Shown in pieces: positions 24,517 to 34,401 of a DNA stretch of 64,000 bases (positions within the stretch are counted from its first letter, which is position 1; each line of letters begins with the position of its first letter). Origin of the DNA: Brachionus rotundiformis (Eukaryota > Rotifera > Eurotatoria > Ploima > Brachionidae); contig JAESIW010000065.1 of assembly GCA_016802295.1 (NCBI GenBank), forward strand, positions 2,017,648 to 2,081,647, read 5' to 3'. The notes under the pieces are model-generated. The model ran no database searches. It saw only the letters and a program-made list of their open reading frames with translations, and was not told where the DNA came from. A program made the translations under genes and the position numbers.

Positions 24517-24794
24517 TGATCTGCGTTGCCAAGAGTATTATTATTTTTATTTTTAAATGCAATCGATTCAGAATTTGACAAAAATCTTACACATAAGTTA
24601 AAATAAAAAGGAATTTTTGTCGATTCAAATATTTCATGCAAGTAATTTAAAATATTTTGCTCATAATTAATTTTGAATGCAAATTATTTTGAAATATTGC
24701 AAGCTCAGAAAAATAAAGTAAAGCTTGATAAAAAGACAATAGACTATTTCGGTCATTTGTGCGACCATTGAAATCTTTTATCTCTATTTTCAAT

Positions 24795-25018
24795 ATGGCT
24801 CGATGCTTACATTTTCTCAAGGTTATGAAAATTCATAATTTTCAGGTTAGAAAAATTCTATTTAGTATAAATTAAATTCAGCAAGTTGGTTTATTTACTA
24901 GCGAGCTGTTCTTGCAGTCTCATTAAGCATTTTCCTTGGCGTACTTTGTACCATAATTTTTACCGTGGTCGCCCCATACTCTCAACAAAAAGCTTTAATT
25001 TCTATATCTTGCAGATGA
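24795..25018 (+). CDS. Candidate micro-gene: short single-pass membrane protein
   Basis: Two short exons, 24795-24821 and 24902-25018, join in phase (AAG|GTTATG ... TTACTAG|CGA). They give 47 residues: a basic start (MARCLHFLKR), a continuous hydrophobic helix (about 12-33, AVLAVSLSIFLGVLCTIIFT then VVAP) and a short polar tail. This is the form of small mitochondrial or ER single-pass proteins, but I do not recognise a family. It lies in the otherwise empty COG4-PSPH gap and its GC content rises above the flanks. A pyrimidine-rich stretch ending in CAG just before the stop could be a splice acceptor, so the model may be wrong. Treat as a prediction only. Confidence 0.35.
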
Positions 25019-25229
25019 AAAATATTGAATAAGCATTTAGGTCTGAACATATGAGCATAAGTTTTTATAGCCTACTATTTAATACAGGTAGAATTTGAAT
25101 AATATTTTTACATTTTGAGTGCTTAGTCTTTCACGTGGGAAAGGTATGCTTAAAAAAGATGCTTCCTAAGGTATAAATCAAACATATAAATAATTTATTG
25201 TAGCTTTTCAAACATTATTTGTGAAAAAA

Positions 25230-26222
25230 ATGAGCATTAAAAGCAAGCAAGAATTGGTAAATTTGTGGAAAAACGTTGATTGCGTTTGCTTTGATGTTGA
25301 CTCGACGGTATGCACCAACGAGGCTATAGATGATCTTGCCAAATTTGTCGGCATGGGCTCCGAAGTTCAGGAATTGTATAGATTTTAAAAACTAGGCTTA
25401 TATCTATATTTAATCTAAATAATTATTTTAGGACTAAAAAAGCCATGGGAGGCAATGTAACTTTTAAAGAAGCGTTGGCTCAGCGTCTCAACATCATAAG
25501 ACCATCTAAAAACTCAGTGGAAAGCTTTATCCAAAGCGATAAATGCCAGCTTACCCCTAAAATAAAGTAAGTTTTTTTTTAATATCTTTTAATTTAAATT
25601 TTTTCATTGACAACAGAAGCTCTGTAAACCAAGGCTTCTGGTAACCTCTTTGCGTTTACTTCAGCCTTGAGGTGAATTGCCAAAATAAATCCAAAAATAA
25701 ATTTAATATTATTTTAAAAGGGATTTGGTTGATGCCCTACATGCTAAAAAAGTACATGTTTATCTAGTTTCAGGTGGATTTAGGCTCTTTATTAATCCAA
25801 TTGCTGATAAATTAAATGTACCTAGGGAGAGAATTTTTGCCAATTCTATGATATTTGAACAAAATGGTAATTTTAAACAGAAAATGAATATATAAGCTAA
25901 ATTTTTGTCAATTAGGTGAATATAAAAATTTTGATGAAAATGAGTTTACATGTGAATCGGGCGGCAAGGCAAGAGTTATTGACCATCTTAAAAAAAAGTA
26001 TGGTTATGAGAGAGTTGTGATGATTGGTGATGGATGGACAGATTATGAGAGCTGTCCTCCAGCAGTAAATATTAATTAATTTATTTATTGATCAAGTTAA
26101 TTTTTTAAATTTAGGATGGATTTATTGGTTTTGGTGGAAATGTGGTGCGAGAAAATGTTAAGTCTAAAAGTTTTTGGTTTGTTTACGATTTTCAGGAGTT
26201 AATTGACAATTTGAACAATTAA
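25230..26222 (+). CDS. PSPH: Phosphoserine phosphatase
   Basis: Five exons, 25230-25375, 25432-25566, 25721-25866, 25916-26064 and 26115-26222, in phase, encode 227 residues (human 225). It is the last enzyme of L-serine synthesis: phosphoserine plus water gives serine plus phosphate, in the cytosol. HAD-superfamily motifs are all present: nucleophile loop CFDVDSTVC (about 19-27), AMGGNVTFKEAL, motif II in VSGGFRLF, the conserved Lys in SGGKARVI, and motif III GDGWTDYESCPPA, then GFGGNVVRENV. The human enzyme has GDGATD; Ala to Trp is the only change noticed in an active-site loop. A CACGTG E-box lies at 25132-25137, 93 bp before the start, and may be regulatory. Intron 2 contains a compact structured segment described separately. 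Confidence 0.95.
25614..25680 (+). other. Structured, GC-richer segment in PSPH intron 2
   Basis: Within an A+T-rich intron, several short perfect complements cluster. ACAGA/TCTGT form a small hairpin (25614-25626). GTAAAC (25624-25629) is complementary to GTTTAC (25654-25659). CAAGGCT (25630-25636) is complementary to AGCCTTG (25663-25669). The last two pairs are interleaved, which is a pseudoknot order. ACCTC (25644-25648) can also pair with GAGGT (25669-25673). It may be a structured intronic RNA or a repeat remnant; no snoRNA boxes were identified with confidence. Confidence 0.35.
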
Positions 26223-26488
26223 ATAGCGTTATTACCGAAATTTTTCGATTAGTCTTAGGCAAATTAAATTTATCTCTAATTTTTCAATAAAATTTTAAAA
26301 ATTTATTTTTTTATTCTCATAATCAGCCTACACAAAATAAAAATACTTTGATTTTAAACCAAGATAAAGCTAAATTTTCTTTGCAAACATTTTAGTTTTT
26401 TATTTCAATAAATGAATAAAATATTATACAAAATTTTTAGTATATTGTTGATCCTAATTAATTAATTAATCTATTTTTAACCAAATAA

Positions 26489-29340
26489 ATGTTTTGCCCA
26501 ACAAATACAAGCGTTTTCAACAAAACATGGATAAATGAAGGCTTTTCGTTATGCTTTTTTGACTCCATTTTCTACTCGATATCTTGCGGCTTCATTCTCT
26601 TATTTGGTGGTATTCAAATCTCATTTTATTTGTAAGTTTTAAAACAAAATTCTTTATTTGGCATAAAAAATAAGTTTAAAAATTGGCAGAAAATTTTCCA
26701 ACAACATCGATAAGGAGTATTTGAGCAAGAATTTTTTGTTTAAGCTTCAGTACTTGCTTCATTTTCTTCTTATGCTCGAAGCTTTTATAAAATTCTCTAT
26801 CGAAACAACTATCATAGAAAAAAATAAGTTCTATGGATATTTAGTACTTAACTGTGCCGCAAAATCGATCTCATGGATCCTAGCCATTACATTGGTCTAT
26901 TTCGAAAGCTGCAAGGCCCTGCCAAGTATTCCATCTCGTGGACATGGTCTAGTGTTGTTAATTTTTTGGTCATTACAATTAATTATTGAAAATTTCGCTT
27001 TCATTTCATACAAAGGAGATGAATGGTTCTGGAAGCTGACCACTAAGACAAACAAAATACGCTTTTCCCTCTGGTGTTTTAGATTTAGCGCTACATTGCT
27101 GTGTTTTTTGCTCGGCTTTCGTGCTCCAGGAGTACCAAAAAGAAGATATGGCTTAATGATAGTAAATTTTTAGGCTTATTATTTTGTTTAATAGATAAAG
27201 CTTTTATCAAAGGAAAGCCAAGAAATCGAATCTTTCTCTCAAAAGCTCATTAAAAGATTAAAATTATCTCTAAACTATATTTGGAAAGCAGAATCCTCAA
27301 TGACAAAAGCATCATTTTTAATTTGTTTACTAATGGTGTTGTCATTAAGAGTTACATCAGTGATGGTTTCGATATTTTCAAAAATTCTCATCAACCAGAT
27401 GATAGATATCAGAAATAATAACACAGAGGGATTCGAAACATCAGGCAGTGCAGTATTTGACGAACCATTTAAGTTCCCGCTGCTACTCTTGGCAAGTTTG
27501 ACAGTGCTGCTATTTCTGGATGGAAAACTGATACAGAACGGCTTTTTGAACAATTTAAGAAGTTTTCTATGGCTTCATGTCAAACAAAACATTAAAAAGC
27601 TAGCTTCAAAAAATATTTATTTCAATGTGCAAAAGTTATCTTATAATCTTCATTCTCAAAATGAGCCTAAAGAGTTTTATAACCTAATAAATGATGGGTC
27701 TGATAGTATCAGCAATTTTCTAAGCTGTTTTCTGTTTGATTTGATGCCCATTTTCTTGGACATTTTAATTGCCATTGTTTATTTTATGTTCTTGTTTAAT
27801 ATGTGGTTTAGCATTTTGATATTTTTATCTCTTTCTATATATTTAAGTAAGATAAAAAATAATTTTTAAAATTTTAAAATTTAATTTTAAATTAATTAAG
27901 CTATCACTATTTATATAAGTGAGCGTATAGCTAAATTAAACGCAGTTTTGAATGAAAGGAAGAAAAATTTGGAGGAGAAAACCCTTGAAGCTTTGCAAAA
28001 TGTTAAATTCGTAAAAATAAACGCAACTGAGTATCACGAAACTGAAAAATTTACCAAATTGGTTTATGAATGTCAAGTACAAAGTCGTGTCATAATTTTT
28101 GTAATTTTGATTGATTAAATTTTTTAAAGATTGCTGAAACAACAACTTTAAAATCGCTATGGTTTCTGAATTTATTGCAAAACATGGTCATGAATACAAG
28201 TCTTTTGGTTGGGTCAATTTATTGCTCATGGTTGATAACAACCGAAGAGGCGCTTAGCATTGGAGACTTTGTTTTATTTGCTTCGTTTTTGTTAAGGCTT
28301 TACTCTGAATTGAGTTCTTTAGGCACTTATTACAAGTCAGCTAAAATTTTCTGCAAATGCATATTTTTTATCTTTAAATAATATTTAGATCAATAAAAAA
28401 AAGCTTTTATGATATGGAAATAGCGCTCAATTACACTGATTATTATTATCATAAGTCTAGAAGCTTAAAAAATTTGGAATATCAGAATGGAACTTTACGC
28501 TTTGAGAATGTATCTTTTAACAATATATCTGGGTAAATAATAAGAGACAAAAAATGATCTGTTTATATATAACTAAATATTTCAGGGATCCTGCTGAGGC
28601 AATTAGTTTTTCAATCGAGCCAGACCAAAAGGTCGGTTTAACAGGATGTACAACAAACGAAATCAAAAAAGCAAAAGAGATAATGCTCAAATTGAATAGC
28701 TATTTTAGTGGAATGATAAAGTATGACAATCAGGATGTGAGAAATTTGGAAGAAGAATCATTAAGGCGCTCAGTCGGACTTCTAGATTTAGATGAAATTA
28801 AGCTTTTTTACAATGAAACACTAGAATTTAATTTAGTTTATGGAAAACTAGGCTATATACAATATTCGGATTTGGAAGAAATTGCTGATTTTGCAGACCT
28901 AAAGCAAAAAATTGCCACTATGGAAAACGGGTTTAGAACAATGATCTCAAATCAAGAAGATATTTTCTCTAAAGAAGATCTAATAAAGGTGAAATAATAC
29001 GAAATTTTTATTATTGAAAATAAAATTGAAAAATTTTCTTTAGATTGAAATTGCTAGAATTTATGCCAAAAAGCCCAATTATCTGATCATAAATGATGTA
29101 AGATAAAGATGAAACTTTTTTTCAAAATATTTGATTTAATTTGTTTTAAAGACGTCTTTTCATTCCATTAAAGATGAAAAAGTAAAAGACATGATAAACA
29201 GACTATGTCAAAATCGGACTTGTCTATTTTTCTCGGATGATAAAGAAACACTCAAGTTAATGGATAAAATAGTTGTTTTGGAAAAAGGTCGGGCAGTTGC
29301 AAGTGGTCAATTTAGCCAAATATTCTCAGATCAAAATTAG
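26489..29340 (+). CDS. ABCB6/HMT1-family half-transporter with a catalytically dead nucleotide-binding domain
   Basis: Nine exons in phase: 26489-26631, 26690-27161, 27195-27846, 27901-28076, 28130-28335, 28389-28532, 28586-28988, 29044-29097, 29152-29340. The product is 812 residues (human ABCB6 842). The TMD0 is clearly ABCB6-like: WINEGFSLCFFDSI at the start, NFAFISYKGDEWFW, RFSLWCFRFS, LLGFRAPGVP. The main membrane domain aligns too: NNLRSFLWLHVKQ, SYNLH, YYKSIKKSFYDME. From about residue 590 the nucleotide-binding domain keeps its length and fold pattern but not its motifs. Walker A (GPSGAGKS) reads TGCTTNEIKKAK; the Q-loop Gln is lost (GLLDLDEIKLF); LSGGE reads IFSKEDLIK; Walker B LLDEATS reads YLIINDTS; the H-loop AHR reads FFSDDK. 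No stops or frameshifts. It cannot bind or hydrolyse ATP in the usual way, but looks maintained. Functional relatives export heme or metal-phytochelatins; a role here is unknown. Confidence 0.88.
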
Positions 29341-29767
29341 TTTAACAATTTTTATTAAGAATGATAAATTAATTATTCTAAAAAAAATTTTTTTGTAAAT
29401 TTTAACATTTTATGACTTTAATTTTTTAAATTTAAATTAATGAAAAGCATGTTTAATTATATGAAAATTTGTATTGTTTATTTATTGTGTTCGTATCGAC
29501 TTTATATTTTAACCAAAATAAAATCACTTCTAAAAAATGCATTTGCTCTAAACCAAGGCTCTATGTTTAACCAAATTTTAAAAAATTTTATTCTCTTATA
29601 AATAAATATACAGTAAAATTTTTAAGTTATGTTTTTTTTTTAATAAAGTGACTAATAATTTTATAGAATTTAGTAGTTTAAATCTTAGCTGACATAATTT
29701 ACAGATAATAATTGTGAAAAAAGTTGATTTTTTCATGAGTGACCTTCTAAACGTTAAGTGACACTAA
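29341..29767. other. Convergent intergenic region, ABC gene / SLMAP
   Basis: About 430 bp between two stop codons on opposite strands. It holds 3' UTRs and several AATAAA-like signals on both strands (for example near 29516 and 29600). Nothing else was recognised. Confidence 0.4.
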
Positions 29768-32700
29768 TTAAAGATCTGTGGCAGTAATTGTGGAAAGAAT
29801 CGGATAAAACGCCATTATGACGGCAAAAATCAAGACACTTAGAGGCACCATTGAAAAATATGAAACCTAAATATTTAAAATTAATACAATTTTTTGTATC
29901 TAAATCATATGTTACAATTTTTGCACGCAATGACAAATCTTCATATCCATCATTCAGATCATCCAGAACAGAGCCTGTGGTGTCTAATTTAGATCTATAT
30001 TCTTGACATTGATCCTCAAGTGTTTTTATCTTCGATTCAAGTTTGCGAATTTTTTTGTCGTTTGTCTGGTCACTTTCTTCTGGTTTTGACTTTTTCTGGT
30101 CCAAAACGTCCTTCAGCTCTTCTAAAATTTTAACTGATTCTTCCAATTGTTTAAAGTAGGATTCTTCGTCCAAGTTTTTATTTAACAGAACAGGACTGTC
30201 TCTTTGATATCAATGTTTAAAAATTTTTGTAGAAATTATTTGATTTTTAATTACTCTAAAAACTGACGGGCTGCCATTTGAACAACTTGCACTTGAGTCT
30301 TCAATTGGTCATATTCGTTGAATGAACTAAAATTATCATTTGAAAAACAATGTGATCTATTTTCCTGGTCTCTGTCATTGGAACTCAAATTTGATAAATT
30401 ATTTACATTTGTTTCTTTGGATTCAAAGGACTCGTTTTGTTTTGAAATATTCAGAACATTGGTCAAATTTAAATTGATAAGTTCATTTTTGCTTAAGACC
30501 AATTTTTCAATTAATTTATTTTTTTCTTCAAGCTCTTTTTCCAAATCGTCCAATTTGGCAGCTTTTTCCTTCTGTATTAAATCAAAATTTTGCTCATTAT
30601 GCAGCTCATCTGGGCGAATATCTTAAAATTTTTAGTTAAATTTAAAAAAAATCCAATCTTTGATAATTGATTTTATAATCTATCCTTTTTTTAATTTGCT
30701 TTTTCTGAATCTCATCAAAAATAAAAATCAATTAATAAATATTTGCTTAATCATACCTTTTAATTGATTTAATTCATCTTTAAGTTTAAAATTTGAATTA
30801 ATTTCAGTCTCTAATTTTTGCTTTAGTTCTTCTATTTCAGAATTTAGATTTTTTAATTCGGTATTCAGTGAATTTATCTTTAAATTTTCATTTAGATTAA
30901 TTTCTTCCGGATTTTTCTCGGTCTCGCTATTGCCAGATTGCTCACCAACAAGTGCCACATTTTCTTTTTCATCTTCACTTTTTCCATTCGATGAAGAAAC
31001 ATTAATTGAGTCTTTTTGAAGAACTGATTCAGAATCGTTTATAATATTGTTAGATACGTCATTCAGTACTTCATTTTTGATAGATATTTTCTTGTCATTA
31101 TCAACTGTTACCACTGTTTCTTGCTCGACAGGTTCTGATTTTAAATTTTCGTTTATTTCTGACTTGACAATCTGTTGCTGTTCCTCGTAGGCCTCTATTT
31201 TCTTCACATAGGTCTCATTTATCTCCTTCATTTGCTCAAACTTTATCAAAAGACCTTCCAATTGTTTCGATTGAATGTCTTTTTCTGCAATTAGTAGCTC
31301 AATCTTAATCAAAATTAAATCAATCTAATTAAATTTAAATATTTTTTATCTACTTGTGCGGTATGTTTTTTTTCCGAGTCCATTAAATTGGCTATTTGGT
31401 TTTCCAGGTTTTGTTTTTCGGCATCGGAGCTTGTGCACTTTTCATTATATTTTGATTTTGCTTCTTCTACTTCAATTTGGAAATTTTCTATCTGTGTTAA
31501 CAATTCTTGGTTTTGGCCAGCCAATTCAAGTATTTTTGACCTCAATTCTTCATTTAATCTCTTAAGCTGATTTGATTCTTCCTCTTTGATAATGAGCATT
31601 GTCTTAAACTCATCTAATTTCTGATCTGATTCGTTTTTTTCTTCAATTATCTTTTGAATGCTTTCCTAAAAACAAAAATTTAAAAAAAAAATTTATAATC
31701 GGCAACTGGCAAAAATTATTCATAAAAAAGTCAACTAGTTAGCTTGGATTATTATCAAAACAATCATTTTATAATTTTAAAATTTCTATGAAGAAAAATA
31801 AAGTTTAAATTAATTTGATTTCTAATTGATTTCTTGTACAAAAGTAAAAATATTAATTTATTTTTAAGTGTTTACTAAATATAAAAATAACTTGTTACTT
31901 TAATTTTTTTAGTTATCTTTGATAGTTATTTTAAATCTCTGTTAGAAAAAATTTAATTCTAATTTTAGATAAATGATAGCTAAATTTATTAAGTAAAAAT
32001 CAAATCAATTATTAAAGCTATTATTTAATAAAAAATCCTACAAGAAAAAATAATTTAAATACTTCATAGTTTAATTATAGAGAATTTTATCATGAGTATA
32101 TACATTTTTTTAATTCAATTGAGCTTAAAAAAATAAACCTTAATATCAAAAAAAGATTCGTTTTTTAAAAAATACCAATTATTTTCATAATATTATATTT
32201 AAAATATATGGTCAAAAATTATTTTAGGAAAAAAAATATAAAAATATTTCGCATTTCAAAATAAAACAACATCACAAACCTTTGCCGAGTCTTCTATTTT
32301 GAGTTTTTCTTCATGTAAAGAATTGATTGATTTTTTATATTGGTCTTCTGTTACATTCTTGGTGAAAAAAAATTTAGAATTATATTTTTTAAATGGAGAT
32401 TAATTTCTTACTTTATTATTCAAAGTATTTTGCTTTTCCAAGCAATCAATTCGAGAAAGTAATCTGTCCTCCTGAATCAAGGTCTAAATAAAATTAAAGA
32501 AAAAACTATTTTGAAAGGAAATTTCTTTTAATCTACTTACCAACCATCCATTTTCGCTTGTTTGTTTAGCTTGGTCAATAAAAGTCTGTAAACTCATTAA
32601 TTTTTGGTTCAAAATCTCTTCCCTCATCATGGCTTCCTATTTAAAAAAACGAATCAAACTAATTTCTAAATTTAAATTTAATCAAATACTTGTAAAAATA

Positions 32701-33604
32701 AAGCCAATTGATAAAGTTCCTGTGTTTGCACATCAACTTTGTTCGTTTGTTGAGTACTTAAAAAAATATTAGATTAGATTAAATATGAAAAAGATCATTA
32801 ACTAAATTATGAAAATAAATTCTTTGTAAAGCCTTCACGATTTTTACCTTTTTTTCAAAAAGTAAAATTACAAAAAAATAAAAAAATTTAAAGCTTAAAT
32901 TAAGTGATGATTGTTGATCTAGTAAATAATGAAACTTACGGCTTATAAATGGCCTCAACTCCGGACCGATGAAACAACCTAACTTCAACAGTAATGCAAC
33001 CATGGGTCACTTTTTTTGTATTCTCGGTTACATCAACACCGAATTGAATGATGTCACCTGAGGTCAGTTCATAGGAAGGACTATCTTCATTACTTTTTCC
33101 TAGACGATTCCCGTTCAAAAAAGTTCCATTTGAGCTTTTAGTGTCTTGAATAAAAAACTAAAATTTCAAAAGATAAAATTTAGATAATTATCATTAAACG
33201 AAGAGTACTTTTCCATTTTCTTCCCATAGTAGAGCATGGTTTCTGGACAAAACTTTGCAATCAAAGATAGCGTTGTTGGGCTCGGGTCTAATTTTGGCAA
33301 CCGATCTTCCTATTTTACATGATTTGTCCAAAGGTATCCGTCTTTCTTCGAACAATTCACTCGAGCTATTGCCATTCGAACGAAATATAAAAACCGCATA
33401 AGGACAGTTCTCAAAATTAGCTGTGTTACTATTTGGCGATTGTTGGTTCTGGTTGATAATAGGTGAAGTGGCTGATGTGCTGGATAGATAACTCGAATTG
33501 ATATTGTCTCTGCTCAGCAGCGTTTGATAATTCGATTGCGGAGATAAAGTTGAAAGGGACGATAGTGATGAAGAGAAAGCATCTTCTTCCATTACTATTG
33601 TCAT
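29768..33604 (-). CDS. SLMAP: SLMAP-like FHA, coiled-coil, tail-anchored protein
   Basis: Eleven exons in phase: 33209-33604, 32940-33157, 32690-32756, 32541-32636, 32412-32483, 32280-32357, 31354-31665, 30757-31303, 30255-30621, 29916-30201, 29768-29866. The product is 845 residues (human 828). A Ser-rich N-terminal extension of about 65 residues, not in human SLMAP, precedes the FHA domain (about 67-200): CKIGRSVAKIRPEPNNAIFD, CKVLSRNHAL, QDTKSSNGTFLNG and SGDIIQFGVDVTENTKKVTH. These hold the phospho-Thr binding residues (GRS, SRNH, SNG). Long coiled coils follow. The last exon, in a frame different from the exon read-through, encodes a C-terminal tail anchor with PLSVLIFAVIMAFYPIL. SLMAP is the phosphopeptide reader of STRIPAK that inhibits Hippo kinases, at ER/centrosome membranes. 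Intron 6 is about 0.6 kb and empty. Confidence 0.92.
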
Positions 33605-34401
33605 TATTTTAATTAAATTAGTATCTAATTACTGATCTCTATTCTGATACCAGAATATCCAAGAGTCTAAAAATTGCCAAAGCCAAGGATATGAACAAAC
33701 TTTCTATTACTAATTTTTGTTTAATATTTTAACAAAAAATGATGAACTAAAAATTATATATTTTTATATTATAATATAATGATATTTTTTATAAAAAAAA
33801 TATTGCAAAAAATTGCTATTGAAAGCAAAGCGAAATTATATTTGCAGTGAATTAGTTGTTCTCTTCACTTCTATGTCTAATTCCATCTAAAATACTAAAA
33901 TATGAAATAATTTATTATGCAAGCTAAAGCAAGAGGGAGTCATGATGATTCCAAAACACCTATCGGCAAACTAGATATTAGATAATTAAATTTAAAAAAA
34001 ACTAATCATGAAATAGCACAAACTTGATGCATCTTTTAATTAAATATGAGACATAGTTTAAGATAAAATAAATAAATCTTTTTGAATTTAATCATTTAAA
34101 AATATAAAATCTGTATTAATAGACAAGCTTATCGTGATCAGGTGACTGTGTCAAGAGCTAAGAGCAAAATTTATGTGAGTGTGACTACTGTCAAATTTGA
34201 TCCATCTTCAAACATGATACAAAAATCTGATAGCATTTTAGATGCTTGAAAATTCATCTCCTAATTTAGAGTCCAAATTGGTAACCATGGAACCAATTTA
34301 ATAAATTAGCATACATTCATTCAGTTGTTATAATATACCAAGTTTTATATGTAACTCAAATTTAAAGTTGTTTTTGATAAACAAATTATCTTAAGCAGAA
34401 A
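33605..34401. other. Divergent intergenic region, SLMAP / CFAP53
   Basis: About 800 bp between opposite-strand starts, so both promoters lie here. An X-box-like palindrome sits at 34277-34297 (separate entry). No coding frame with support; the rest is A+T-rich. Confidence 0.45.
34277..34297 (+). promoter_or_regulatory. RFX X-box-like palindrome upstream of CFAP53
   Basis: GTAACCATGGAACC (34281-34294) resembles the RFX X-box pattern GTNNCCATGGNNAC with one mismatch in the last half-site. It is flanked by ATTGG on the left and CCAAT on the right, making a 21-bp near-palindrome with CCAAT boxes on both strands. It lies about 110 bp before the CFAP53 start, a usual position for X-boxes in ciliary genes. 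Function is inferred. Confidence 0.5.

Noticed and set aside
26489..29340. Calling the ABC gene a pseudogene
   Set aside because: All splice sites, phases and full length are preserved without stops; loss is confined to catalytic motifs, which better fits a pseudoenzyme.
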